Part shown: in pieces, positions 8,877-17,903 of the stretch
How positions within the stretch are numbered: position 1 is the first letter of the stretch
Layout: every line of letters starts with the position of its first letter
Assembly: GCF_030317205.1 (NCBI RefSeq)
Contig: NZ_JASZYB010000002.1
Span: forward strand, 424,501-488,500
Direction: 5' to 3'
Source of the DNA: Variovorax sp. J2L1-78
GTDB taxonomy: Bacteria > Pseudomonadota > Gammaproteobacteria > Burkholderiales > Burkholderiaceae_C
DNA: 64,000 nt
Notes under the pieces: generated by a model
Databases searched by the model: none
What the model saw: only the letters and a program-made list of their open reading frames with translations
Told to the model about the DNA's origin: nothing
Made by a program: the position numbers and the translations under genes

Positions 8877-10097
8877 GTGCCGTCCCGCATCCCCCCTCTC
8901 CAGATCAGCGCCTACACCGCGACTTCGGCCGTCGGCGTGGGCAAGGCGTCGCTGCTCGACGCCCTCGAAACCTCACGCAGCGGCCTGCGGGCCAATGACT
9001 TCGGCGAGGTGCCCGCCAGCGGCGCGCGCCTGACGACGTGGATCGGCCGCGTGGCGGGGGTGGAAGACGTGCGCCTGCCCGACACCCTGGCCGCCTGGGA
9101 CTGCCGCAACAACCGACTGGCCTGGATGGGCCTGCAGGCCGACGGCTTCATGGACGCCGTGGCGGCGGCGCGCGCCAAATACGGCCCGTCGCGCATCGCG
9201 GTGATCCTCGGCACGTCGACGTCGAGCATCGGCGAGACCGAGGACGCCTACACGAAGCTCACCGCCGAGGGCGCCTTCCCGCCCGGGCAGGACCGCCCGC
9301 TGGTGCACACGCCGCACTCCCTGGGCATGTTCGTGCAGGCCGTGCTGGGCTTGGAGGGGCCGTCGGAAACGATCTCGACCGCCTGCTCGTCGAGCGGCAA
9401 GGTCTTCGCGTCGGCCGAACGGCTGATCCGCCTGGGCCTGATCGACGCGGCCGTGGTCGGCGGCGTCGACACGCTCTGCGGCAGCGTGCTGTACGGCTTC
9501 AATTCGCTGGAGCTGGTGTCGCCCCGGCCGTGCAAGCCCTTCGACGCCACGCGCGACGGCATCAGCCTGGGCGAGGCGGCCGGCTTTGCGCTCGTGGAAC
9601 GCGCCGCGGCCACCCAGGCCGACGGCCTGTACTTGCTGGGCTATGGCGAGGCGAGCGACGCGCACCACATGTCGACGCCGCACCCGCAGGGCCTGGGCGC
9701 CGAGCGCGCGCTCGACGACGCGCTGGCCCGCGCCGGCCTCACGACCGATGCGGTCGACTACATCAACATGCACGGCACGGCCAGCATGAAGAACGACGAG
9801 GTCGAGGGCGCGCTGGTCACCCGGCGCTTCCCCGAAAGCACGCACGCCAGCTCGACCAAGGGCTTCACCGGCCACACGCTGGGTGCCGCCGGCATCGTCG
9901 AGGCGGCCATCAGCCTGCTGTCGCTGGAGACCGGCCTGATGCCGGGCACCGTGAACACCACGCAGCTCGACACCGACTGCGGCCCGCAGATCAAGCTCGA
10001 ACCCGCGCGCGGCGACGTGAAGGTGGCGCTGTCCAATTCCTTCGGCTTCGGCGGCAACAACTGCGCGCTGGTCTTCGGCAAGGGGGTGCAGGCATGA
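8877..10097 (+). CDS. beta-ketoacyl-ACP synthase (FabF/FabB-like)
   Basis: This 406-residue condensing enzyme has the full Cys-His-His triad: C170 in STACSSS, H299 in NMHGTASMKNDE and H333 in FTGHTLGAAG. It should extend an acyl-ACP with malonyl-ACP. The start is a GTG, since no ATG is available near the N-terminus, and no clear ribosome site precedes it. Its stop overlaps the start of a chain-length-factor-like gene, and a halogenase-like flavoenzyme follows. This resembles pieces of aryl-polyene or xanthomonadin clusters. No acyl carrier protein, ketoreductase or dehydratase gene is nearby. Confidence 0.88.
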   Translation: MPSRIPPLQISAYTATSAVGVGKASLLDALETSRSGLRANDFGEVPASGARLTTWIGRVAGVEDVRLPDTLAAWDCRNNRLAWMGLQADGFMDAVAAARAKYGPSRIAVILGTSTSSIGETEDAYTKLTAEGAFPPGQDRPLVHTPHSLGMFVQAVLGLEGPSETISTACSSSGKVFASAERLIRLGLIDAAVVGGVDTLCGSVLYGFNSLELVSPRPCKPFDATRDGISLGEAAGFALVERAAATQADGLYLLGYGEASDAHHMSTPHPQGLGAERALDDALARAGLTTDAVDYINMHGTASMKNDEVEGALVTRRFPESTHASSTKGFTGHTLGAAGIVEAAISLLSLETGLMPGTVNTTQLDTDCGPQIKLEPARGDVKVALSNSFGFGGNNCALVFGKGVQA

Positions 10098-10906
10098 ACG
10101 CGACCGTGAAGACCCCGACCCTCTACATCGAAGGCCCGGCCTTCTGGGCGCCGACGCTGCCCGGCTGGGACATCGCCCGCGCTGCCTTCACTGGCACCGG
10201 CGCGCCGGTCGACCCGCCGGCCAAGCGGCCGTCGCCGCAGGTGCTGGCCCCGGCCGAGCGCCGCCGCGCGCCCGACACCGTGGCGCTGGCGCTCGAGGTC
10301 GCGTCCAACGCCATCGCCGCGTCCGGCCGCGACGCCAAGGACCTGCCCTGCATCTTCGCGTCGGCGCACGGCGACCTGGGCATCAACGACTACATGTGCG
10401 GCGTGCTGGCCAGCGACCCGACGGTGCTGTCGCCGATCAAGTTCCACAACTCGGTGCACAACGCCGCGGTCGGCTACTGGACCATCGGCGTGGGCTGCAT
10501 GGCGGCCAGCAATTCGGTCGCCGCCTACGAGACCACCTTCGCGTCGGCCCTGCTCGAAGCCGCGGCGCAGTGCGCGGCCGACGACCAGCCGGTGCTGCTG
10601 GTGGGCTACGACATGCCGGCCGTGGGCGCGCTCGCGTCGATCACGCGCAGCCGCGGCCTGCTCGCGGTGGCGCTGGTGATCGCGCCGCAACGCACCGAGC
10701 ACACCGTGGCGGCCTTCGACTGGTCGCTGCTGCCCGGCCCGTCGCACCCGATCACGCCACGCTCGGAGGCCGCCCAGGCGCTGACCACCAACGCCATGGC
10801 CGACGCGCTGCCGCTGTTCGAAGCACTGGCGACAGGCCGCAGCGAGACGCTCGCGATGCCGCTGTCGGCGCGCCTGTCGCTGCAACTCCAACTCACCCAA
10901 GGCTGA
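10094..10906 (+). CDS. ketosynthase-like (chain-length-factor type) protein
   Basis: This 270-residue protein matches the beta-ketoacyl synthase N-terminal-like family (PF13723) found in aryl-polyene clusters. It keeps an N-terminal ketosynthase fold with stretches such as HNSVHNAAVGYWTIG but shows no His-His active-site half. A catalytic role on its own is therefore unlikely; it probably pairs with the upstream ketosynthase. The ATG at 10094 overlaps the preceding stop (ATGA), and the next gene starts six bases after its own stop. Confidence 0.75.
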   Translation: MNATVKTPTLYIEGPAFWAPTLPGWDIARAAFTGTGAPVDPPAKRPSPQVLAPAERRRAPDTVALALEVASNAIAASGRDAKDLPCIFASAHGDLGINDYMCGVLASDPTVLSPIKFHNSVHNAAVGYWTIGVGCMAASNSVAAYETTFASALLEAAAQCAADDQPVLLVGYDMPAVGALASITRSRGLLAVALVIAPQRTEHTVAAFDWSLLPGPSHPITPRSEAAQALTTNAMADALPLFEALATGRSETLAMPLSARLSLQLQLTQG

Positions 10907-10911
10907 AGCCG

Positions 10912-12570
10912 ATGACGATCACCACGACAACGCAGGAACAACAGCACGACGTGGTGATCATGGGCGGCGGCCTGGCGGGGCTCACCCTGGCGCTGCAGCT
11001 CAAGAAGCGCTTTCCCGACATCGACGTGCTGGTGCTCGAGCGCCGTGCCCACCCGGTGCCGCATGCGGCGCACAAGGTGGGCGAGTCGTCGGTGGAGATC
11101 GGCGCCCACTACTTCGACACGGTGCTGGGCCTGGAGCCGCACATGCATGGCGAACAGCTGCGCAAGTTCGGCTTCCGCTTCTTCTTCAGCGAAGGCCGGC
11201 GCGACATCGACCGGGTCACCGAGATCGGCGCCAGCCGCTACCTCTCGGTGCCCAGCTACCAGATCGACCGCGGCATCTTCGAGAACTACCTGGCCGAAGA
11301 GGCCGCGCGCCGCGGCGTGAAGTTCACCGACCACGCGATGGTGCGGCAGATCGACCTGGCCGACGACGCCCAGGGCCTGCACCGCCTGAGCTGGACGCAG
11401 GACGGGCAGACGAACGTCATTGCCGCGCGCTGGATCGTCGACGCCTGCGGCCGCGCCGGCCTGCTCAAGCGCAAGCTGGGCCTGGCCGCGCCGAACGCGC
11501 ACGACGCCCACGCGGTGTGGTTCCGCATCAGCGACCGCATCACGCTCGACGACTGGAGCGACGACCCCGAATGGCGCGCCCGCTGCACGCCGCAGGCGCG
11601 CTGGCTCTCGACCAACCACCTGGTCGGCGCGGGCTACTGGGTCTGGCTGATTCCGCTGGCCTCGGGCTCGCACTCGGTCGGCATCGTGGCCGACCCGCGC
11701 TACCACCCGCTCGACACCATGGACAGCTTCGAGAAGGCGATGGACTGGTTCGCCCAGTACCAGCCGCGCCTGTTCGACGAGCTCGACGGCAAGCGGCACC
11801 TGCTGCAGGACTTCGCCTTCTTCAAGAACTTCTCGTACGGCTGCAAGCAGGTGTTCTCGGGCCAGCGCTGGGCATTGACCGGCGAGGCGGGCCTGTTCCT
11901 CGACCCCTTCTATTCGCCGGGCAGCGACTTCATCGCCATCGCCAACACCTACATCACCGACCTGATCGGCCACGACCGCGCCGGCCATTCGGTGGAAGCG
12001 CGGGCCCAGCTCTACGACCAGATCTACCACTCGTTCTACGAGAGCACCCTGGCGCTCTACCAGGACCAGTACGGCCTCTTCGGCGACCCCGAGGTGCTGC
12101 CGGTGAAGGTCATCTGGGACTACAGCTACTACTGGGGCGTGCTCTCGCAGATCTTCTTCCACGACCGCCTGACCGACCTGGCGTTGCTGGGCAGCCTGAA
12201 GGACGAGCTGCAGCACTGCCAGCGGCTGAACACCGCGGTGCAGGCGCTGCTGCGCGCGTGGTCGGGCTCGAGCGAGAAGCGCAACGTGGCGCAGATGCTC
12301 GACCATGCCGCGTTGCCCTGGTTCGCCGAGCTCAACCGCAGCCTCACGGACACGCTGGACGACGCGCAGTTCAGCGCGCGCATCCATGCGTCGGTGGCGC
12401 TGCTGCGCCAGCTGGCCCTGGAGATCCATGCGCGTGCGATGGCGTGCGACCCGGCACTGGACGACGGCGACCTGCGCGCGTTGCTGGCCCAGCATTGGCC
12501 CGCGAACGCCGCCGTCGAATGCACCATGTTGTTCGACGCGGTGTCCGGGAACGCCGTGGAAGCGGCTTGA
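10912..12570 (+). CDS. flavin-dependent halogenase-like monooxygenase
   Basis: This 552-residue FAD enzyme is related to tryptophan-halogenase-type proteins. The FAD-binding GGGLAG motif lies at 18-23, and a KVGES stretch at 55-59 occupies the place of the halogenase lysine-GES segment. The halogenase fingerprint WxWxIP is present at 243-248 (WVWLIP). The sequence GEAGLFLDPFYSPGSDF near 325 is the second FAD motif with an FYSPG turn. In polyene pigment clusters such proteins modify the aryl head group or chain. Whether this one halogenates, oxidises or dehydrogenates cannot be told from sequence. It is the third gene of the ketosynthase operon. Confidence 0.8.
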   Translation: MTITTTTQEQQHDVVIMGGGLAGLTLALQLKKRFPDIDVLVLERRAHPVPHAAHKVGESSVEIGAHYFDTVLGLEPHMHGEQLRKFGFRFFFSEGRRDIDRVTEIGASRYLSVPSYQIDRGIFENYLAEEAARRGVKFTDHAMVRQIDLADDAQGLHRLSWTQDGQTNVIAARWIVDACGRAGLLKRKLGLAAPNAHDAHAVWFRISDRITLDDWSDDPEWRARCTPQARWLSTNHLVGAGYWVWLIPLASGSHSVGIVADPRYHPLDTMDSFEKAMDWFAQYQPRLFDELDGKRHLLQDFAFFKNFSYGCKQVFSGQRWALTGEAGLFLDPFYSPGSDFIAIANTYITDLIGHDRAGHSVEARAQLYDQIYHSFYESTLALYQDQYGLFGDPEVLPVKVIWDYSYYWGVLSQIFFHDRLTDLALLGSLKDELQHCQRLNTAVQALLRAWSGSSEKRNVAQMLDHAALPWFAELNRSLTDTLDDAQFSARIHASVALLRQLALEIHARAMACDPALDDGDLRALLAQHWPANAAVECTMLFDAVSGNAVEAA

Positions 12571-12639
12571 GCCGGGCCGCGAGTGCCGCCCTCCCGTAGC
12601 GGGCAGGCCCGTCTACAACTGCAGGACCAGGACGGACCG

Positions 12640-12655
12640 TTTACTTTAACTTTAC
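12640..12655 (+). promoter_or_regulatory. AT-rich direct repeat upstream of the response regulator
   Basis: Three TTTA(A)C units follow one another (TTTAC-TTTAAC-TTTAC), 37 bp before the response-regulator start, in an otherwise GC-rich gap. Tandem TTTA-type half-sites are common targets of OmpR/PhoB-family regulators, so autoregulation is possible. Confidence 0.3.
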
Positions 12656-12691
12656 GGAGCATTCAAGCCGCCTTGGCGGCGCCGACCCATC

Positions 12692-13414
12692 ATGGCTGCA
12701 ATGAGCACCCCCCAGATCCTGATGATCGAAGACGACGCCCGCCTCGCCCAGATGGTGAGCGAGTACCTGACGAAGTCGGGTTTCGGCGTGGCGCACGCGG
12801 CCGACGGCCAGACCGGCCTGGAGCAGCTGCAGCAGCACGCGCCCGACCTGGTCATCCTCGACCTGATGCTGCCGGACATCGATGGCCTCGAAGTCTGCCG
12901 CCGCATCCGGTCGCTGCCCGGCGCGCTGGCGAAGGTGTCGATCCTCATGCTCACGGCCAAGGGCGACCCGATGGACCGCATCATCGGCCTGGAGATCGGC
13001 GCCGACGACTACCTGCCCAAGCCCTTCGAGCCGCGCGAGCTGCTGGCGCGCATCCGCGCCGTGCTGCGCCGCCGCGGCGACAACACCAGCGAGGCGGCGG
13101 CCGCGACGATGATGCGTTTCGGCACGCTGGAGATCGACCGCAACGCGCGCACCGTCACCGTCGGCGGCGCGCTGGCCGACCTCACCTCCTACCAGTTCGA
13201 CCTGCTGGTCGCCATGGCCGAGCGCGCCGGCCGCGTGCTCACGCGCGACCAGATCATGGAAGCCGTGCGCGGCCGCGAGCTCGAGGCCTTCGACCGCTCG
13301 ATCGACGTGCACATGGGGCGCATCCGCGCCGCCATCGAGGCCGACGCCAAGAACCCCAAGCGCATCCTCACCGTGCGCGGCGTGGGCTACGTCTTCGCCA
13401 AGCAGCAGGACTGA
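12692..13414 (+). CDS. OmpR-family response regulator
   Basis: This 240-residue regulator has a receiver domain with phospho-acceptor D57 (VILDLMLPD) and the K-P-F-E-P motif near 110. A winged-helix DNA-binding domain ends with the usual RILTVRGVGYVF. A second ATG three codons downstream could be the true start. The histidine kinase gene begins eight bases after its stop, which makes a standard two-component pair. Its similarity to RstA/OmpR-type regulators suggests envelope or nutrient sensing, but the stimulus is unknown. Confidence 0.92.
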   Translation: MAAMSTPQILMIEDDARLAQMVSEYLTKSGFGVAHAADGQTGLEQLQQHAPDLVILDLMLPDIDGLEVCRRIRSLPGALAKVSILMLTAKGDPMDRIIGLEIGADDYLPKPFEPRELLARIRAVLRRRGDNTSEAAAATMMRFGTLEIDRNARTVTVGGALADLTSYQFDLLVAMAERAGRVLTRDQIMEAVRGRELEAFDRSIDVHMGRIRAAIEADAKNPKRILTVRGVGYVFAKQQD

Positions 13415-13422
13415 CGCCGCCG

Positions 13423-14601
13423 ATGATCCAGCTCTTCACGCGCCACCTCTACGTCCGCATCTGGCTGGCCGTGCTGGCCGGCGTGGCCGTGGTCACCTTC
13501 GCGGCCGGCTGGGCGTGGCAGATGGCCGACGAGCAGCGCTCGGCGCCGCTGCCGCGCGAGGTGGTGCTGCGCGACACGCAGGACCGCGTGATCGGCACCG
13601 GCACCTCGCTGCGCACCAGCCGGCCAGGCGAGGCGCTGGAATTCACCATCTCGCTGAAGGACGGCCAGGTGTTCCAGATGCAGTTCGGCCCGCGCCAGGA
13701 CCGCCAGGGCGGCCCGCCGCCGTGGGTGCGTCCGCAGACCGGCTTCTTCTGGCTGCTGGGCCTGGTCGGGCTGGCGACGGCCATCGGCCTCTTCCCGATC
13801 GTGCGGCGCCTGACGCAGCGCCTGGAAACCCTGCAGCGTGGCGTGCAGCGCTGGGGTGATGGCGACCTGTCGGCCCGCGTGCCCGAAGACGGGCAGGACG
13901 AGGTGGCCGACCTGTCGATCCGCTTCAATTCCGCGGCGGCCCGCGTCGAAACGCTGGTGCGCTCGCACAAGTCGCTGCTGGCCAACGCCTCGCACGAACT
14001 GCGCTCCCCGCTCACCCGCATCCGCATGGGGCTGGAGCTGATGGGCGAACGGCCGAGCCCGTCCGCACGCGACGAGATCTCGCGCAACATCGGCGAACTC
14101 GACCAGCTCATCGACGAGATCCTGCTGTCGAGCCGGCTCGACGCCAGCGAGGCCGACCTGGGCACGATCGAGACGGTCGACCTGATCGGCCTGGCCGCCG
14201 AGGAGAGCGCGCGTGTCGACGCCGAACTCGACCTGGTCGAGGGCACCGACAGCGCCACGCTGCAGGTGCAGGGCGTATCGCGCCTGCTGCGCCGCGCCAT
14301 CCGCAATCTGCTGGAGAACGCGCGGCGCTACGGGGCGGGCACGATCGAACTGCGCCTGGAATCCGACGGGCGCTGGGCGCGCGTGCGCGTCGACGACCGC
14401 GGCCCGGGCGTGCCGCCCGCCCTGCGCGAGCGCATCTTCGAACCGTTCTACCGCCTGCCCGGCGCGAGCGAGCGCGAAGGCGGTGTGGGCCTGGGCCTGG
14501 CGCTGGTGAAATCGATCGCCGAGCGGCACGGCGGCAGCGTGCGCTGCGAAGAACGGCCCGGCGGCGGGGCGAGCTTCGTGCTCGAGCTGCCGCGGACTTG
14601 A
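13423..14601 (+). CDS. sensor histidine kinase
   Basis: This 392-residue membrane kinase pairs with the preceding regulator. A transmembrane segment at about 13-33 is followed by a short periplasmic sensor region of about 70 residues rich in Gly/Pro near 92-104. A second transmembrane helix lies at 107-127, then HAMP, then the dimerisation domain with H191 (NASHELRSPLTR). The ATPase domain shows the N-box (RNLLENARRYG), DRGPGVP and the GLGLALVKSIAERHGG box. The start ATG at 13423 is preceded by an eight-base gap from the regulator stop. Confidence 0.92.
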   Translation: MIQLFTRHLYVRIWLAVLAGVAVVTFAAGWAWQMADEQRSAPLPREVVLRDTQDRVIGTGTSLRTSRPGEALEFTISLKDGQVFQMQFGPRQDRQGGPPPWVRPQTGFFWLLGLVGLATAIGLFPIVRRLTQRLETLQRGVQRWGDGDLSARVPEDGQDEVADLSIRFNSAAARVETLVRSHKSLLANASHELRSPLTRIRMGLELMGERPSPSARDEISRNIGELDQLIDEILLSSRLDASEADLGTIETVDLIGLAAEESARVDAELDLVEGTDSATLQVQGVSRLLRRAIRNLLENARRYGAGTIELRLESDGRWARVRVDDRGPGVPPALRERIFEPFYRLPGASEREGGVGLGLALVKSIAERHGGSVRCEERPGGGASFVLELPRT

Positions 14602-14699
14602 ATGCCGAGTGCGGCAGGCGCCGCAGATGGCCCCTGGGCGCGGGCTAAGATCGATGCCCCAACGATCTGGCCCGACACGCATCGGGCACGCACTGCGGC

Positions 14700-16001
14700 A
14701 TGTCCTTGCCCTCGTCCCCACCCTTGATGACCTCCGCGCCCGCCCGATGGGTGGAAACCGCCCGCGATGCGCTGCTTGTCTCCGGGCGCTGGTTCGCGGT
14801 CTTGAGTCTTTTCGCCGTCTCCCTCAACAAGCCGGCGACCAACATCCTCCTCGCCCTGAGCCTGGTCTGCGCGTTGCTCGGCAGCCAGACGCGCGCGCGC
14901 TGGATGGCCTCGGCGCGGCACCCGGTCGTCATCGGCGCGCTGGCGTGGTGGGGCGTGATGGTGCTCAGCGGCCTGCACGCCTGGGCCGCAGGCCATGCGA
15001 GCCAGCTCACCGGCTCGCCGGTCTGGGCGCTGTGGTATCCGCTCATCCTCGGCACGTTGCTCACCGACACGGCATGGCGCCGGCGCGGTCTGATCGCCTT
15101 CGCTGTGGCGGTGGGCGGGGTGCTGCTGATCTCGTGCGGCCAGTTCCTCGGCCTCTTCCCGCAGCGCGAGGTGGCCCTGGCGCTGCCCGCCATGCGCAAC
15201 ACGGTCTTCAAGGAATACACGCAGCAGGGCCTGACCTTCCTCATGCTGGCGTCGATGGCCGTGGCCGTCGCCCTGGTCGCACAGCGGCCGAAGCAACGGA
15301 TGCTCGCCTGTGCGCTGGCGCTGCTGACGCTCGTCAACGTGGTGTTCATCCTGAAGAGCCGCACCACCTACATCACACTGGTGCCGCTGATCGTCTACTG
15401 GGCGTGGCGCCTGTTCGGGCGGCGAGGCGCCGGGTGGCGCGCTGTCGCGGCAACGGGCGGGTTGTTGCTGGCCATCGCCGCGCTCTCGTGGGCGGTGCAG
15501 CCGGTACGCGAACGGTTGCTGCAGTCCGTCACCCAGGAAATCACGCGCTATGCCACGCAACGTGAACCGACCTCGATGGGCATCCGGCTGGAGCTGTGGC
15601 GTCGCACCCTGCCACTCATCGAGGACGCGCCGGTTTTCGGCCATGGCCTGGGCCAGTGGCAGCCGCTCTACCGCGCAGCCATCGAGAACCTGCCGCAGTT
15701 CGACGCGTTCCTGATGGGCCATCCGCACCAGGAGATGCTGCTGATCTGGACCGAGCAGGGTACCGTGGGCCTGCTGGCCTACCTGGCGTTGCTGGTGGCG
15801 CTGGCGCGCTACATCCGACGGCTGGATGCACCCTACCGCGACATCTACGCCGGCATCCTCCTGATCTACGTCACGGCCGGGCTTGCCAACGGGCTCTGGG
15901 CCGATTTCTCGCACCGGCACGTCTTCATCCTGTTGCTTGCCTGCATTCCTCTCGCATCGACGAAGAAACAGCCCGTGCTCCCCGCGCGCGTCGACCCATG
16001 A
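14700..16001 (+). CDS. O-antigen ligase-like membrane protein
   Basis: This 433-residue protein has about 10-12 hydrophobic segments and a large periplasmic loop near residues 275-345 that includes GHGLGQWQPLYR and GHPHQEMLLIWTEQGTVG. This is the Wzy_C/WaaL arrangement with a conserved His in the loop. WaaL joins O-antigen to lipid A-core in the periplasm. Its stop overlaps the start of a glycosyltransferase gene (ATGA), and a second glycosyltransferase is convergent downstream, which supports a role in LPS or another surface glycan. Confidence 0.82.
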   Translation: MSLPSSPPLMTSAPARWVETARDALLVSGRWFAVLSLFAVSLNKPATNILLALSLVCALLGSQTRARWMASARHPVVIGALAWWGVMVLSGLHAWAAGHASQLTGSPVWALWYPLILGTLLTDTAWRRRGLIAFAVAVGGVLLISCGQFLGLFPQREVALALPAMRNTVFKEYTQQGLTFLMLASMAVAVALVAQRPKQRMLACALALLTLVNVVFILKSRTTYITLVPLIVYWAWRLFGRRGAGWRAVAATGGLLLAIAALSWAVQPVRERLLQSVTQEITRYATQREPTSMGIRLELWRRTLPLIEDAPVFGHGLGQWQPLYRAAIENLPQFDAFLMGHPHQEMLLIWTEQGTVGLLAYLALLVALARYIRRLDAPYRDIYAGILLIYVTAGLANGLWADFSHRHVFILLLACIPLASTKKQPVLPARVDP

Positions 16002-16870
16002 GTGTTGAAACAGACCTCGTCACCGTCGTCTGCGTGACCTACAAGAGCCATGCACTCATCGAGCATCTGGCCTCGGTGCTGGCGCCGTTCCAACATGTGG
16101 TGGTCGTCGACAATGCCAGCGGCGACGGCACGGTCGACGCCGTGCGGCAACACCTGCCGCGCGCCACGCTGGTCGAACGCGCAAAGAACGGCGGCTTCGG
16201 CACCGGCAACAACGACGCGATGCGCCATGTGCGCACGCCCTACGCCCTGCTGCTCAATCCCGACTGTTCGCTGGACGTGCCCGACCTGCTCACGCTGCTC
16301 GCCACGCTGCAGCGCTACCCCACGGCCGGCGTGGTCGCGCCACAGAGCTGGCTGGCCGACGGCAGCGCGCAGATGTGCTTTCGCCAGGCGTTCTACGAGC
16401 CGCGGCTGCGCTCGCCCTACCGCGTGCCGGACGGCACCTGTTCGGCCAAGTGGCTGCATGGCTGCTGCCTGCTGGTGCGCACGGAGGCCTACAACGCGAT
16501 CGGTGGCTTCGACGAGCGCTTCTTCCTCTACTACGAAGACGACGACCTGTGCCTGCGGCTTCGCCAGGCCGGCTTCGACTGCCTGTTCGAGCCGGCGGCC
16601 AATGCGCAGCACATCGGCGGCGCCTCGTCCACGCCCAGCTGGAAGACCAGTTTTCGGAAGCACTACCACTACGCGCGCTCCCGGCACCTGGCGATCCGCA
16701 AGTACCTCGGCGTCGGCGCCGCCTGGCGCTACCTGCTCAAGACGATGGTGGGCGGACCGCCGGCAGCCGTGCTCTACGGCCTGCTGCTGCAGCCGAAGCA
16801 CGCGTTGAAGTGGGCGGCCTGGAGCTGTTCGGCCTGGGCTTCGGCCTTCGCGCCGTCGGGCCGCAAGTAG
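15998..16870 (+). CDS. family 2 glycosyltransferase
   Basis: This 290-residue cytoplasmic transferase has the GT-A start LVTVVCVTYKSH, the nucleotide-sugar VVVVDNASGDGT segment, LLNPDC as the metal-binding region and an acidic YYEDDDLCLRLRQAG helix. It is most like rhamnosyltransferase-type GT2 enzymes. It is translationally coupled to the ligase gene upstream. It probably adds a sugar to the LPS core or O-chain; donor and acceptor are not known. Confidence 0.85.
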   Translation: MSVETDLVTVVCVTYKSHALIEHLASVLAPFQHVVVVDNASGDGTVDAVRQHLPRATLVERAKNGGFGTGNNDAMRHVRTPYALLLNPDCSLDVPDLLTLLATLQRYPTAGVVAPQSWLADGSAQMCFRQAFYEPRLRSPYRVPDGTCSAKWLHGCCLLVRTEAYNAIGGFDERFFLYYEDDDLCLRLRQAGFDCLFEPAANAQHIGGASSTPSWKTSFRKHYHYARSRHLAIRKYLGVGAAWRYLLKTMVGGPPAAVLYGLLLQPKHALKWAAWSCSAWASAFAPSGRK

Positions 16871-16883
16871 CCGACGGCGTCGT

Positions 16884-17678
16884 TCAGCGGCCTTCGGTCT
16901 GGGTCAGCTGGTCGCGGTCGAAGCGCATCGCGGCGTAGCGGAAGAAGCTCTCCAGCGACACGAAGACGCAGTACAGGAAGCCCGCCGCGCCGCACAGGAA
17001 GCCCAGGTGCAGCACGTAGAGCCGCACGAACATCGACAGCCCCGAGGCCAGGCCGCGCAGTACGCCACCGCGTTTGCCGCGCTGCGCACGCTTGGCGGCG
17101 CCCAGCATCGTGTACTGGGTGAGCTTGACGAGACTGCTGCGCACCGTCTCGCGCGAATGGTGCAGCAACGGACTGCGGAACACATGGCGCGGCAATCCAG
17201 GCTCGCTGAGCTTCGCCTCTTCATGCACCACGCCTTCGTAACCCAGCAGCGTCGAGCGCCTGAACAACCGCTCCGGCTTGGCCTGGGAGCGGAAGTACTT
17301 GAGCTCCTGACCGAAGGCGACCAGCCGCCAGCGCACGCACCACACACCGAGCGCGCCCGAGGCGACAACGGCCTGCAGTTCGGCTTGCAGCGCGGGTGTG
17401 ATCGTTTCGTCGGCATCGAGAAAGAAGAGGTAGTCGCCCGTCGCGTGCGCGAGCAGCCGCGTGCGCTGCACGCCGAAGCCCTGCCAGTCGGGGTAGGCCA
17501 CGACGGTGGCGCCGGCCGCCTGGGCGCACGCCACCGTGTCGTCGGTGCTGCCGCTGTCGATCACCAGCAGCTGGTCGGCGAAGGCGGCGCTGCGCAGGCA
17601 GGCCTCGATGCGGTGCGCCTCGTTCTTGGCGAGGACGCCGATGGTCAGCGTGGGACGGGCGCCGGCCGCTTCGGACAC
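16884..17678 (-). CDS. LPS core family 2 glycosyltransferase (WaaE/KdtX-like)
   Basis: This 264-residue transferase begins LTIGVLAKNEAHRIEACLRS and has DSGSTDDT and FFLDADE motifs, the pattern of WaaE/LgtF-type enzymes that add glucose to inner-core heptose. A hydrophobic region lies near 210-245. It is convergent with the preceding glycosyltransferase, with a 13-bp gap. Upstream on the same strand are the zinc-finger gene and ilvE. Confidence 0.85.
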   Translation of the reverse strand: MSEAAGARPTLTIGVLAKNEAHRIEACLRSAAFADQLLVIDSGSTDDTVACAQAAGATVVAYPDWQGFGVQRTRLLAHATGDYLFFLDADETITPALQAELQAVVASGALGVWCVRWRLVAFGQELKYFRSQAKPERLFRRSTLLGYEGVVHEEAKLSEPGLPRHVFRSPLLHHSRETVRSSLVKLTQYTMLGAAKRAQRGKRGGVLRGLASGLSMFVRLYVLHLGFLCGAAGFLYCVFVSLESFFRYAAMRFDRDQLTQTEGR

Positions 17679-17688
17679 GCGCGCGGGC

Positions 17689-17901
17689 TCAATGGCCGTG
17701 GCCGACGGTTTCGCCGGCCTTGAGCCGGTACACCGTGCCGCAGTACGGGCACTTGGCCTCGCCGCTGCGGGCCACGTCGAGGTAGACCTTCGGGTGGCTG
17801 TTCCAGAGCTTCATGTCCGCCTTGGGGCTGGGGCAGAACACGCCGCCCTGGGCGTTCAGGTCGGTGGCGAGCAATTCGACGGCTGCTTGGGTGGTGGCCA
17901 T
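17689..17901 (-). CDS. zinc-finger (CHCC) domain protein
   Basis: This 70-residue protein has the zf-CHCC pattern: C23, H37 and the C51-P-Y-C54 pair. Relatives include the mitochondrial NDUFS6 tail and many small bacterial proteins encoded beside ilvE in Burkholderiales. The stretch ADMKLWNSHPKVYLD is the family hallmark. It starts two bases after the ilvE stop, so it is cotranscribed with it. Function is not established. Confidence 0.85.
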   Translation of the reverse strand: MATTQAAVELLATDLNAQGGVFCPSPKADMKLWNSHPKVYLDVARSGEAKCPYCGTVYRLKAGETVGHGH

Positions 17902-17903
17902 GA

